Origin: DASPKW01 sp038244055
GTDB lineage: Bacteria > Planctomycetota > Phycisphaerae > Tepidisphaerales > Tepidisphaeraceae
Direction: 5' to 3'
Assembly: GCA_038244055.1 (NCBI GenBank)
Contig: JBBRTW010000255.1
Span: 1 to 9,929, forward strand
Length of the DNA stretch: 9,929 bases
Position numbers and translations under genes: made by a program. The notes below the pieces were generated by a model. That model saw only the letters and a list, made by a program, of their open reading frames with translations. It did no database searches and was not told the origin of the DNA. This document shows positions 1-6,503 of this stretch, piece after piece; positions within the stretch are counted from its first letter, which is position 1, and every line of letters begins with the position of its first letter.

Positions 1-2
1 CC

Positions 3-2681
3 ACCTCCGCGCTTACGGGACTCAGCAATCAAGGTTCATTCGAGACCTACATCGGTGTCGAAGCGCTTGCGAACTACATCCCGCGCGACATCGGCGAACA
101 GATGGTCGAGTTCGTCATCCAAGAGGTCACGCACAAAAAGGTCATGGGTCTCACGGCCGAGACTTTTCTCAACGCCATCCACTGCCCCGAGTGCTACTCC
201 GACCCGGCCGAGGTGTATGCCCAGGCCAAACGCCGCGGGATGGATTTTGTCACCATCACCGATCACGACACGATCCTCGGCGTCGGCGAGATCGCGGGGG
301 AGAGGCGGGCGGATGTTTTGATCGGTGAGGAGCTCACCTGCTGGTTCCCCGAGGATCAGTGCAAGATGCACGTGCTGGTCTACGGCATCTCCCCGGCCGA
401 CCACGATCATCTGCAATCCATCGCCCGCGACATCTACCAGGTGGCCGAGTACCTCGAATCCCACCGCATCGCCCACTCGGTGGCCCATCCGATCTACCGC
501 CAGAACGACCGCCTGGAGCGCTGGCATGTCGAGCGGCTGCTGCTGCTGTTCAAAGGCTTCGAATGCTTGAACGGCGCGCACTCGCCGCGGCATCGACAGG
601 CGTTCGAGCCGCTGCTGGAATGGCTCAGCCGCGATCAGATCGAGAAGCTGGCCCTCAAGCATGATCTGCCCCCGCGCTGGCCGACCCCGTGGGTCAAGGC
701 CCGCACGGGTGGGAGCGATGATCATGGGCTACTGAATGTCGGGCGGACCTGGACGGAGTTCCCGCCCGATGCGGATTCGCCGGCGAAGATCCTCGACTAT
801 CTCCGCGAAGGGATCTGCCGGCCGGGCGGTGAATCGGGATCATCGGCCAAGCTCGCGCACACCTTCTACTCCGTCGCGGTCCGCTACTACTCGCGGCATA
901 TCCACCCGGCCGGCGTCAAACCCAATTTCACCACGGCCCTGCTCCAGGCGATCGTCGGCGAGAAGCCCGCGCCTTCCAAACTCTCGGCCGCCGGGGCGCT
1001 GCTGAAGTCGAAGCTGAAGAAGCTCGGCTCGGCCATCACCCGCCCCTTCACCCGCCCCTTCTCCCGCCAGCGCGCGGGTGCCCCCGATGGCACGACGCTG
1101 CTCAAGAAGCTTTTCCTGACCTCTTTCCGCAAGCACCTGGCGGCCCATCCCGCGCTCAAGCAGGCGCTGAACGATGGCCTGCCGCCGCTGGGGGAGCACG
1201 AGGAAATGCTCAGCCTCATCAACGGTGTGAACCGCGATGTCACCCAGGGCCTGGCCGCCGCCATCGGGCAGTCGATCGACAAGGCCTCCTTCACCGGGCT
1301 GTTCGATGCCATCGCCGCCATCCTCGCCCAGCAGTTCATTCTCTCCCCCTACTACTTCGCCCTCTTCCATCAGAACAAGGAACGCCATCTCCTCTCGCGC
1401 CTCACCGGGCGAGCGCAGGGGCGGGATGGAATAGGCCGCGATGGAATGGGGCGCGAAGCCGCGGCGCGGGAATCTTTCGCGAAAGAGGGAGCCCGCCGCA
1501 GCGACGGCCTGCGCATCGGCCTGTTCACCGATACCCTCGATGAGGTGAACGGCGTCGGCCGGTTTCTCCGCGATATGGGCGAGGAAGCCCGCCGCGAGGG
1601 AAAACATCTGGAGATTCTCACCTGCGTCCGCCATCCGAAAGAGGGCGCTCCCCATCGCAGGAATTTCCAGCCACTGCTGGCCATGCCCCTGCCGGCCTAT
1701 CCGGAGATCGAGCTCGGCCTGCCGCCCATTCTGGAGATCCTCGAATACGCCGATCGGCAGCAGTTCGATGTCATCCACCTCAGCACCCCCGGGCCGATGG
1801 GGCTGGTCGGGCTGCTGGCGGCCGCGATGCTCCGCGCCCCGGTCGTCGGCATCTACCACACCGATATCCCCGTCTACGCCGACAAGCTGACGAGCGACCA
1901 TCGCATCGCCCACGGCGCACGAAAATACTGCGAGTGGTTCTACCAGCGCATGGCCGCCGTCTTCTCGCGCAGCCGGGCGTATGAATTGAACCTGCGCGAG
2001 CTGGGTGTGTCATCCGATCGCATGCAGACCCTCGCCCCCGGTGTCGATACCGACAAATTCAACCCGCGCCGCCGCGATCCGCTGATCTGGTCGCGCCTGG
2101 GGATCGGTCAGCCCCTGCGCCTGCTCTACTGCGGGCGCATCAGTGTGGAGAAGAACCTCGATCTTCTCGTGGAGGTCATGGCCCATCTGTCGAAAACGCG
2201 CCGCGATATCGCCCTGGTTTTCGTGGGCGCTGGCCCGCATCAGGACGCGCTGAAAAAGAAGCTCGCCGATCAGCCCGCGTATTTCCTGGGCGTGCAGGAA
2301 GACCCCACCCTCGCCGCCCTCTACGCCTCGGCCGACCTGCTCATCTTCCCCTCCGCCACCGATACGCTGGGGCAGGTCGTGCTCGAAGCCCAAGCCTCCG
2401 GCCTCCCCGCCCTGGTCACCACGCTCGGCGGCCCGCGCGAGCTCATCGATGCGGGGGAGACGGGCCTGGTGCTCCCACCGGGCGATGCGAGGGCGTGGGT
2501 GGAGGGAATTTTATTACTGATCGACGACCCCGCGCGGCGATCGAGCATGTCCGAAGCCGCCGCCCGGCGGATGGGGCGCTATTCGCTGCGGAATACGTTC
2601 GAGCAGTTCTGGCAATGCCATGTGGAGCGGATGCGGGCGGGGGAAGAGGTGTCGGAGGAAGCGGTGGCGGGGAGGGCGTGA
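3..2681 (+). CDS. PHP-domain / GT4 glycosyltransferase fusion protein, 5' partial
   Basis: Two-domain protein that probably transfers a sugar in envelope polysaccharide or glycolipid synthesis. The frame is open to the window edge. The first in-window ATG is at 102, has no clear ribosome site, and is preceded by 33 coding-like codons, so the true start is probably further left. Numbering from ATG 102: residues 1-245 are PHP-like, with ITDHD (52-56), GEELT (76-80), CKMHVLVYG (87-95), AHP (128-130) and GGSDDHG (203-209). Residues 245-435 are mostly helical with no family I recognise. Residues 437-468 are a charged linker encoded partly by a 15-bp tandem duplication (1422-1451). Residues 470-840 are a GT4 fold: LFTDTLDEVNGVGR (474-487), YHTDIP (585-590), GRISVEKNL (678-686), and the donor-site D-x7-E at D754/E762 followed by ASGLP. 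The first PHP metal His appears replaced (V9, before T10-H11). Domain calls are firm; the substrate is unknown. Confidence 0.88.
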   Translation, partial: TSALTGLSNQGSFETYIGVEALANYIPRDIGEQMVEFVIQEVTHKKVMGLTAETFLNAIHCPECYSDPAEVYAQAKRRGMDFVTITDHDTILGVGEIAGERRADVLIGEELTCWFPEDQCKMHVLVYGISPADHDHLQSIARDIYQVAEYLESHRIAHSVAHPIYRQNDRLERWHVERLLLLFKGFECLNGAHSPRHRQAFEPLLEWLSRDQIEKLALKHDLPPRWPTPWVKARTGGSDDHGLLNVGRTWTEFPPDADSPAKILDYLREGICRPGGESGSSAKLAHTFYSVAVRYYSRHIHPAGVKPNFTTALLQAIVGEKPAPSKLSAAGALLKSKLKKLGSAITRPFTRPFSRQRAGAPDGTTLLKKLFLTSFRKHLAAHPALKQALNDGLPPLGEHEEMLSLINGVNRDVTQGLAAAIGQSIDKASFTGLFDAIAAILAQQFILSPYYFALFHQNKERHLLSRLTGRAQGRDGIGRDGMGREAAARESFAKEGARRSDGLRIGLFTDTLDEVNGVGRFLRDMGEEARREGKHLEILTCVRHPKEGAPHRRNFQPLLAMPLPAYPEIELGLPPILEILEYADRQQFDVIHLSTPGPMGLVGLLAAAMLRAPVVGIYHTDIPVYADKLTSDHRIAHGARKYCEWFYQRMAAVFSRSRAYELNLRELGVSSDRMQTLAPGVDTDKFNPRRRDPLIWSRLGIGQPLRLLYCGRISVEKNLDLLVEVMAHLSKTRRDIALVFVGAGPHQDALKKKLADQPAYFLGVQEDPTLAALYASADLLIFPSATDTLGQVVLEAQASGLPALVTTLGGPRELIDAGETGLVLPPGDARAWVEGILLLIDDPARRSSMSEAAARRMGRYSLRNTFEQFWQCHVERMRAGEEVSEEAVAGRA

Positions 2682-2717
2682 GGGTAGGCGTTCTCCGCGA
2701 GTACACCCATCCCGCGA

Positions 2718-2879
2718 ATGTTAAGTCATTGCATTTTTGGCGATGTGGAAGTGTTGCGAGTCTTTTCGGAGCGGACACCTTGTTGTGATGGAAGAGCTAA
2801 CTGCATCGGAAAGCTAGGAGAAGCATTCGGAGAAGACCTTGAAGTTTATGACAACATTCGCAGAGGAATCATCAGATGA
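2718..2879 (+). CDS. Candidate 53-aa Cys-containing small ORF coupled to the next gene
   Basis: An ATG at 2718 opens 53 codons ending at TGA 2877-2879, which overlaps the next gene's ATG (2876) as ATGA, the usual arrangement for coupled translation. The product has four cysteines, including a CC pair in TPCCDGR (residues 21-27), and an acidic tail with FGEDLEVYDNIRRG. I do not recognise the family. No Shine-Dalgarno sequence precedes 2718, so this may be a decayed fragment whose 3' end happens to supply the neighbour's ribosome site (GAGGA at 2863-2867). The rest of 2682-2875 shows no RNA gene or clear promoter. Confidence 0.3.
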   Translation: MLSHCIFGDVEVLRVFSERTPCCDGRANCIGKLGEAFGEDLEVYDNIRRGIIR

Positions 2880-3422
2880 CAACCCGACTGAAAGAGTTTC
2901 GTTCTGGTGCAAGGTTAGTCCTGAAAGCAGACGACCTCTTAATTGCAACGATCATGCCGCCTTCAAAGCATGTTCATATCGCAAAAGCGATTGTGGCAAG
3001 AAATGGACTGCTTGAATTCGCCGAGTGGATTAGCGGAACACCGGGACGCTACCAACATCGGACCACCCAACTTTCCCCCGAGAAGTTAGCGGCATTGGTG
3101 AACGTCCTTAGGGCTTTGGGTGATGTCGCGCAGCCGCTAAGGCTTGATGAGCGAGATGCCGATCTGAGTGAATTCGAACCTGATCGAAGGGTGTTTCTTA
3201 GATTTCGTTTCGAGCAAGGGGAGGTAACGCTTTTCAATCCAACTCGCCCGTTCTTTAAGTCTTTTGCTATTGGCGATCTTGTCAGAAGCACTTTCGCGGC
3301 TGCTTTCGAAGCTGTGGTTGCTGAACTTCCGCTGGATTGGATGACAACAACGGTGTAATGGAAGTTGGCCCACAATGCTTAGAGGCGTGCTCGTGGGAAG
3401 CGGGATGTTGCATTTTTGACGA
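2729..3422 (+). repeat. Pair of 15-bp direct repeats flanking the 160-aa gene
   Basis: The 15-mer TTGCATTTTTGRCGA occurs at 2729-2743 (R = G) and at 3408-3422 (R = A), a single mismatch, about 680 bp apart and on either side of the 160-aa gene. They lie in the same reading phase of the two small candidate ORFs. They may mark a duplication or an insertion boundary; chance is possible for a T-run-containing 15-mer. Confidence 0.4.
2876..3358 (+). CDS. Hypothetical protein, 160 aa
   Basis: Small soluble protein of unknown function. The start at 2876 is supported by GAGGA (2863-2867) eight bases upstream. No signal peptide or membrane segment is visible. The sequence is mixed alpha/beta: a basic N-terminus, a region LSPEKLAALVNVLRALGD (about 65-82) likely to be helical, an acidic stretch with DERDADLSEFEPD (92-104), then alternating hydrophobic strands (RRVFLRFRFEQGEVTLFNP). 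I see no catalytic motif. Codon third positions are less G/C-rich than in the flanking glycosyltransferase and ABC genes, which suggests separate ancestry. Both ends overlap small candidate ORFs (ATGA at the start, TAATG at the stop). The nuclease-like gene downstream on the same strand may share its transcript. Confidence 0.72.
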   Translation: MTTRLKEFRSGARLVLKADDLLIATIMPPSKHVHIAKAIVARNGLLEFAEWISGTPGRYQHRTTQLSPEKLAALVNVLRALGDVAQPLRLDERDADLSEFEPDRRVFLRFRFEQGEVTLFNPTRPFFKSFAIGDLVRSTFAAAFEAVVAELPLDWMTTTV

Positions 3423-3489
3423 ATGGATTGAGTCGTGCCCAACACTCGTTAAGGAGGAGAATCCCCGTTGCACTGGGAGATTGTTGTGA
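3358..3489 (+). CDS. Candidate 43-aa Cys-rich small ORF coupled to the preceding gene
   Basis: The ATG at 3358-3360 overlaps the upstream TAA by one base (TAATG), a re-initiation arrangement. The ORF runs 43 codons to TGA 3487-3489. Six cysteines (residues 7, 11, 17, 18, 27 and 38) and a segment GCCIFDEW are visible. It shares CIF, encoded by a near-identical 15-mer, and a similarly spaced E-x-x-P-x-C-x-G-R pattern with the small ORF at 2718-2879. It has no ribosome site of its own and no known family, so it may not be translated. Nothing else is supported in 3359-3586 except a 21-codon TTG ORF at 3468-3533, discussed in the findings. Confidence 0.25.
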   Translation: MEVGPQCLEACSWEAGCCIFDEWIESCPTLVKEENPRCTGRLL

Positions 3490-3542
3490 GGCATTGTAAG
3501 CCTTTAGAAACATCGTCATCGACCAGGAATTGACCTTGCAGA

Positions 3543-3589
3543 AAGGAGGAAACCTCGATTCGGTGCGCATTGGGTATACTCTCCCCATG
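3543..3589 (+). promoter_or_regulatory. Competing start signals for the nuclease-like gene
   Basis: A perfect AAGGAGG lies at 3543-3549, 13 bases before an in-frame GTG (3563). A TATACT -10-like box at 3575-3580 stands six bases before ATG 3587, the spacing typical of leaderless genes. An upstream TTG (3530) overlaps the stop of a 21-codon ORF as TTGA. The sequence alone does not decide between these three starts. I prefer 3587 because the recognisable domain begins there. Confidence 0.35.
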
Positions 3590-4405
3590 CTCTACGGCAA
3601 CTACACCAACGAAGCGGCCTTTCGAAAGGATTTCGTCGCGCCCTTCCTCCGGCGGATGGGATTCGAGGGAGTGCAGGAAACGCACGGCAACAATGAATTT
3701 GGCTGCGACTTCATCTGCTGGGAACTGCACCGGATATTCGGCCACCGCCATTATGCGGTCGTCGTCAAACATCACGAAAAGCTCTCCCAAGGCACCCTCG
3801 CTCAGGCAGTCCTCGTGCAAATCCGCCAGGCCTTTGCAAAGCCGATCAAGACTTCGTTCAGCCCGCGCGATGTCCGTGCCTCAGTTGTCATCGTTCTTAA
3901 CTCGGGTTCGATCAGCGAGAATGCCCGGCAGGAAATATGGAATGATCTAGCGGCCGAGCGATATGGCGATAACGTCGTTATGCTTGACGGCAACCAACTT
4001 GCCGCAGTCTCGCAGTTCGCCCAGGCAGGCGATGCGAAGAGGTCCAGGGGACTTCTCATTGGTTTGCGGGCTGAACTTCTCACAACCATGAACAACATCG
4101 GCGTAATGATTGAGTCAGTCATGATTCAGGGTCGGTTTGAGCCGCTGCCCATTCTCACGCGAAATCTCGAATCCCTGACGTCAACTCCTGAACTGCATGA
4201 GAAGATTACATTGCACAATTGCGTGGCACTTTTGAATGACCTGACGATTCTACGAACCCGCGCAAAACGGTTTGTCGCGCCCGTTGGCATTTCTACATTC
4301 TCCAGAGTGGCGGCATCGGAGTTTCAACGGTGCGCACTTTCCATTCGCTCTGAGTTAAACAGGATGCTCGCTCAGGTCGAGGCAGCTCTGCAGAGCCTAA
4401 CCTGA
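3587..4405 (+). CDS. PD-(D/E)XK nuclease-like protein, 272 aa
   Basis: Probable DNA-cleaving or nuclease-derived protein of the restriction-endonuclease-like fold. From ATG 3587, residues 9-25 (EAAFRKDFVAPFLRRMG) match the helix that opens many such domains. Then come QETHG (30-34), EFGCDF (37-42, candidate metal Asp D41) and YAVVVKHHEKLSQGT (56-70, candidate Lys K61). The spacing fits D-xn-(E/Q)xK, but the residue two before the Lys is V59 rather than Glu or Gln. Residues 100-150 include VRASVVIVLNSGSIS, a likely continuation of the fold. The C-terminal half (about 160-272) is helical with no known domain. No methyltransferase or helicase partner is nearby, so a classical restriction system is not supported; a lone nuclease effector or a decayed element are both possible. 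Alternative starts are TTG 3530 and GTG 3563. The fold is inferred from motif pattern only. Confidence 0.7.
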   Translation: MLYGNYTNEAAFRKDFVAPFLRRMGFEGVQETHGNNEFGCDFICWELHRIFGHRHYAVVVKHHEKLSQGTLAQAVLVQIRQAFAKPIKTSFSPRDVRASVVIVLNSGSISENARQEIWNDLAAERYGDNVVMLDGNQLAAVSQFAQAGDAKRSRGLLIGLRAELLTTMNNIGVMIESVMIQGRFEPLPILTRNLESLTSTPELHEKITLHNCVALLNDLTILRTRAKRFVAPVGISTFSRVAASEFQRCALSIRSELNRMLAQVEAALQSLT

Positions 4406-4418
4406 AATTCGAATGAGA

Positions 4419-4701
4419 TTCGCCCCGAAACGGCGCAGGAGTGTAGCCACGGGTGGAGCATCGGCGCAGCGCAGCCAGCCGATGCGCAACCCGTGGAAGA
4501 CGCGGCGCGATGCCTTCCTGTATTCTTATTGATCCGTCCCGGAGGGACGGAGGAAGGGCAGGTCGCGTGGCGGGCGTTGTTCGCTTCATCCGCGCCGAAC
4601 TTCCTTCGCCCCTTCGGGGCTCCGGTGTCACACGCGCGGGCGATCCACGGGTTGCGCTGCGCTCCACCCGTGGCTACATTCCTGCGCCCCTCCGGGGCGA
4701 A
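4419..4701. repeat. Composite palindromic repeat (REP-like or MITE-like), about 283 bp
   Basis: The arms at 4419-4496 and 4645-4701 are inverted copies: the outer 41 bases match at 37 positions. Each arm contains its own hairpin, CCACGGGT paired with ACCCGTGG (4447-4454 with 4489-4496; 4645-4652 with 4666-4673). The left arm carries about 24 extra bases forming a nested stem GCATCGGC/GCCGATGC (4458-4465, 4478-4485). Between the arms are a perfect 7-3-7 hairpin (4534-4550) inside an outer CCTTCCT/AGGAAGG stem (4513-4519, 4551-4557), and a GCCCC-TTC-GGGGC hairpin (4608-4620). The right arm ends with a matching GCCCC-TCC-GGGGC (4686-4698). ORFs across it are by-products of the GC-rich repeat. 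The stretch 4406-4791 holds no supported gene. Confidence 0.8.
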
Positions 4702-4791
4702 AACCATGATGGAATTTGACCGCCGGGCTCTCGTGCCTGATTCCATACGATGCGATATCCTCCCCACATCCGCGCATCCGGCGCGCATCTC

Positions 4792-6492
4792 ATGCCCGCA
4801 CTCGAACTCCTCCATATTCGCAAATCCTTCGGCCAACTCGCCGCGCTGGAGGATGTTTCCCTCCGCCTCGAACCCGGGACCGTCCACGGCCTCCTCGGCG
4901 AAAACGGCGCAGGCAAATCCACGCTCATGAACATCGCCTACGGCCTGCTCCGCCCCGACAGCGGACAAATCCGCATCGCACCACATGAAGATAACAGTGA
5001 CGTCAACATCGCCCCAAGCACCGGTATCCAATCCGCAATCCACAATCCGCAATCCGCAATCTCCTTCCGCTCTCCCCGCGACGCCATCGCGGCCGGCATC
5101 GGCATGGTCCATCAGCATTTCATGCTCGCCCCCGCCATGACCGTTCTCGATAACATCCTCCTCGGCGACCGCCGCATGAAACAATGGCTCGCCCGCCGCG
5201 ATGCCTCAAAAAAAATCGCCGAACTGGCCGACAAACTGAACCTCCCCATCGATCCCAGCGCCCGCATCGAATCCCTCTCCGTCGGCCAACAGCAGCGCGT
5301 CGAAATTCTCAAGGCGCTCTGGCGCGATGCCAAAATCCTCATCCTCGACGAGCCCACCGCCGTCCTCACCCCTCTCGAAACCGACCAGCTTTTCGCCGCG
5401 ATTGATCGCCTTCGCTCTGCCGGCCACACCATCGTCTTCATCAGCCACAAGCTCAATGAAGTCAAACGCATCTGCGACAAACTCACCGTTCTCCGCCGCG
5501 GAAAAGTAGTATGGGAAGGCGACACCACCACCGTCTCCACCGAGGAAATCGCCCGGCATATGGTGGGAGAAGAGGCGCAACCGACGCCACCCCCCAAAGA
5601 CAAAGCGCGCGATGATGCGCCCCTGCCCACGGCGATCGCCAATTCTCTTCAATCCGCAATCCACAATCCGAAATCCGAAATCTCAAATCCCAAATCTCAA
5701 ATCTCAGATTCCAAATCTCAGATTTCAAATCCCAAATCCCCAATTGACCCCTCCACTTCCGATTCGCCCCCCATCCTCCAACTCTCCCAAATCACCTCCC
5801 GCCCCCTCCACAACATCTCCCTCTCACTGACCCCGGGCAGCATGCTGGGAATCGCCGGTGTCGATGGCAATGGCCAGCAGGAACTGGCCGAAATTATCGT
5901 TGGCCTGCGCCGCCCCACCGCCGGCCAGGTCCTCCTCGGCGGCATCGACATCACCCGCCACTCCATGAAAAAACGCCTCAAAATGGGCCTCGCCCACATC
6001 CCCAACGACCGCAAAAAAGAAGCCCTCGTCGGCACGATGTCCATCGCCGAAAACATCGCCCTCAAGTCCCACGACTCGCCTCCATTCGCCCGCGCAGGAT
6101 TGATCTCCTGGCGCTGGGCCCGCTCCATCGCCCGGTCTCTCATCGAGAAATTCGACATCCGCGCCGGCTCGGAGCGCACCCCCGTCGCCACGCTCTCCGG
6201 CGGCAACCAGCAGAAAGTCGTCCTCGCCCGCGAACTGGCGCTCGCCCCGCCGCGCCTGATCGTCGCCATGAACCCCGTCCGCGGCCTGGACATCGCCGCC
6301 ACCCGCTTCGTCTACAACCAGCTCCTCGCCGCCCGCGCCGCCGGCGCGGCCATCCTCCTCATCTCCAGCGAGCTCGATGAACTCATCGAGCTCTGCGACA
6401 AGATCGCCGTCCTCTACACCGGCCGCCTGACCACGACCGATTTCCCCAAGGCGGGCCGAGAAGAGATCGGGCGGCTGATGGCGGGGATTTGA
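4792..6492 (+). CDS. ABC import ATPase with tandem ATP-binding domains (YufO/BMP or sugar class)
   Basis: Cytoplasmic energy subunit of an ABC importer, most like those for nucleosides (BMP type) or sugars. I chose ATG 4792 because it starts the domain directly (MPALELLHIRKSFGQ); ATG 4750 would add 14 unsupported residues, and neither has a good ribosome site. Domain 1: Walker A GENGAGKST (36-44), Q-loop VHQHF (106-110), signature LSVGQQQR (162-169), Walker B ILILDEP (182-188), His219. Domain 2: degenerate P-loop GVDGNGQQEL (356-365), signature LSGGNQQK (468-475), and AMNPVRGLD (492-500) without the catalytic Glu, as is usual for the second half of this class. At 566 residues it exceeds the usual roughly 500-510 because of inserts at about 63-90 and 265-325, each containing heptamer-repeat DNA. 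No permease or binding protein lies in the window, so the substrate is uncertain. Confidence 0.92.
   Translation: MPALELLHIRKSFGQLAALEDVSLRLEPGTVHGLLGENGAGKSTLMNIAYGLLRPDSGQIRIAPHEDNSDVNIAPSTGIQSAIHNPQSAISFRSPRDAIAAGIGMVHQHFMLAPAMTVLDNILLGDRRMKQWLARRDASKKIAELADKLNLPIDPSARIESLSVGQQQRVEILKALWRDAKILILDEPTAVLTPLETDQLFAAIDRLRSAGHTIVFISHKLNEVKRICDKLTVLRRGKVVWEGDTTTVSTEEIARHMVGEEAQPTPPPKDKARDDAPLPTAIANSLQSAIHNPKSEISNPKSQISDSKSQISNPKSPIDPSTSDSPPILQLSQITSRPLHNISLSLTPGSMLGIAGVDGNGQQELAEIIVGLRRPTAGQVLLGGIDITRHSMKKRLKMGLAHIPNDRKKEALVGTMSIAENIALKSHDSPPFARAGLISWRWARSIARSLIEKFDIRAGSERTPVATLSGGNQQKVVLARELALAPPRLIVAMNPVRGLDIAATRFVYNQLLAARAAGAAILLISSELDELIELCDKIAVLYTGRLTTTDFPKAGREEIGRLMAGI
5030..5064 (+). repeat. 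Heptanucleotide tandem array, 5 units, inside the ABC gene
   Basis: Five consecutive 7-bp units (AATCCGC, AATCCAC, AATCCGC, AATCCGC, AATCTCC) encode residues about 80-91 of the ABC ATPase, reading QSAIHNPQSAI. They fall between the strand after Walker A and the FRSPRDAIAAG segment, where relatives have only a short turn. Confidence 0.9.
5651..5741 (+). repeat. Heptanucleotide tandem array, 13 units, inside the ABC gene
   Basis: Thirteen consecutive 7-bp units with consensus AATCYCA or AATCCRM (two units read GATTCCA and GATTTCA) span 91 bases without a stop. Three units make 21 bases, so translation gives a seven-residue repeat: SAIHNPK, SEISNPK, SQISDSK, SQISNPK, SPI. It lies in the linker between the two ATPase domains, where length change should be tolerated. 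It is the same repeat as at 5030-5064. Confidence 0.93.
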
Positions 6493-6503
6493 AGGGCTGG
6501 CAT

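Noticed and set aside
840..1913. Long minus-strand ORF opposite the PHP-GT4 gene
   Set aside because: It lies wholly antisense to a gene with clear domains; the product is Gly/Glu/Arg-rich with no motif, as expected from a high-GC complement.
2719..3457. Integron attC-like cores (GTTAAGT at 2719-2725, GCCCAAC at 3437-3443)
   Set aside because: The paired inverse cores and the inverted-repeat arms required for attC are absent, and no integrase is present.
4716..4751. TTGACC and TACGAT as a promoter for the ABC gene
   Set aside because: The spacer is 24 bp, too long for a sigma70 promoter, and no better -10 is present.
4453..4930. Plus-strand ORFs in the 4406-4791 gap
   Set aside because: They are produced by GC-rich hairpin repeats lacking stops; no ribosome site, no domain.
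4372..5184. Minus-strand ORF crossing the palindromic repeat and the start of the ABC gene
   Set aside because: It spans repeat DNA and the antisense of Walker A; the translation is low-complexity and includes read-through of the heptamer array.
5651..5741. CRISPR array
   Set aside because: The repeats are contiguous 7-bp units without spacers, and no cas gene is present.
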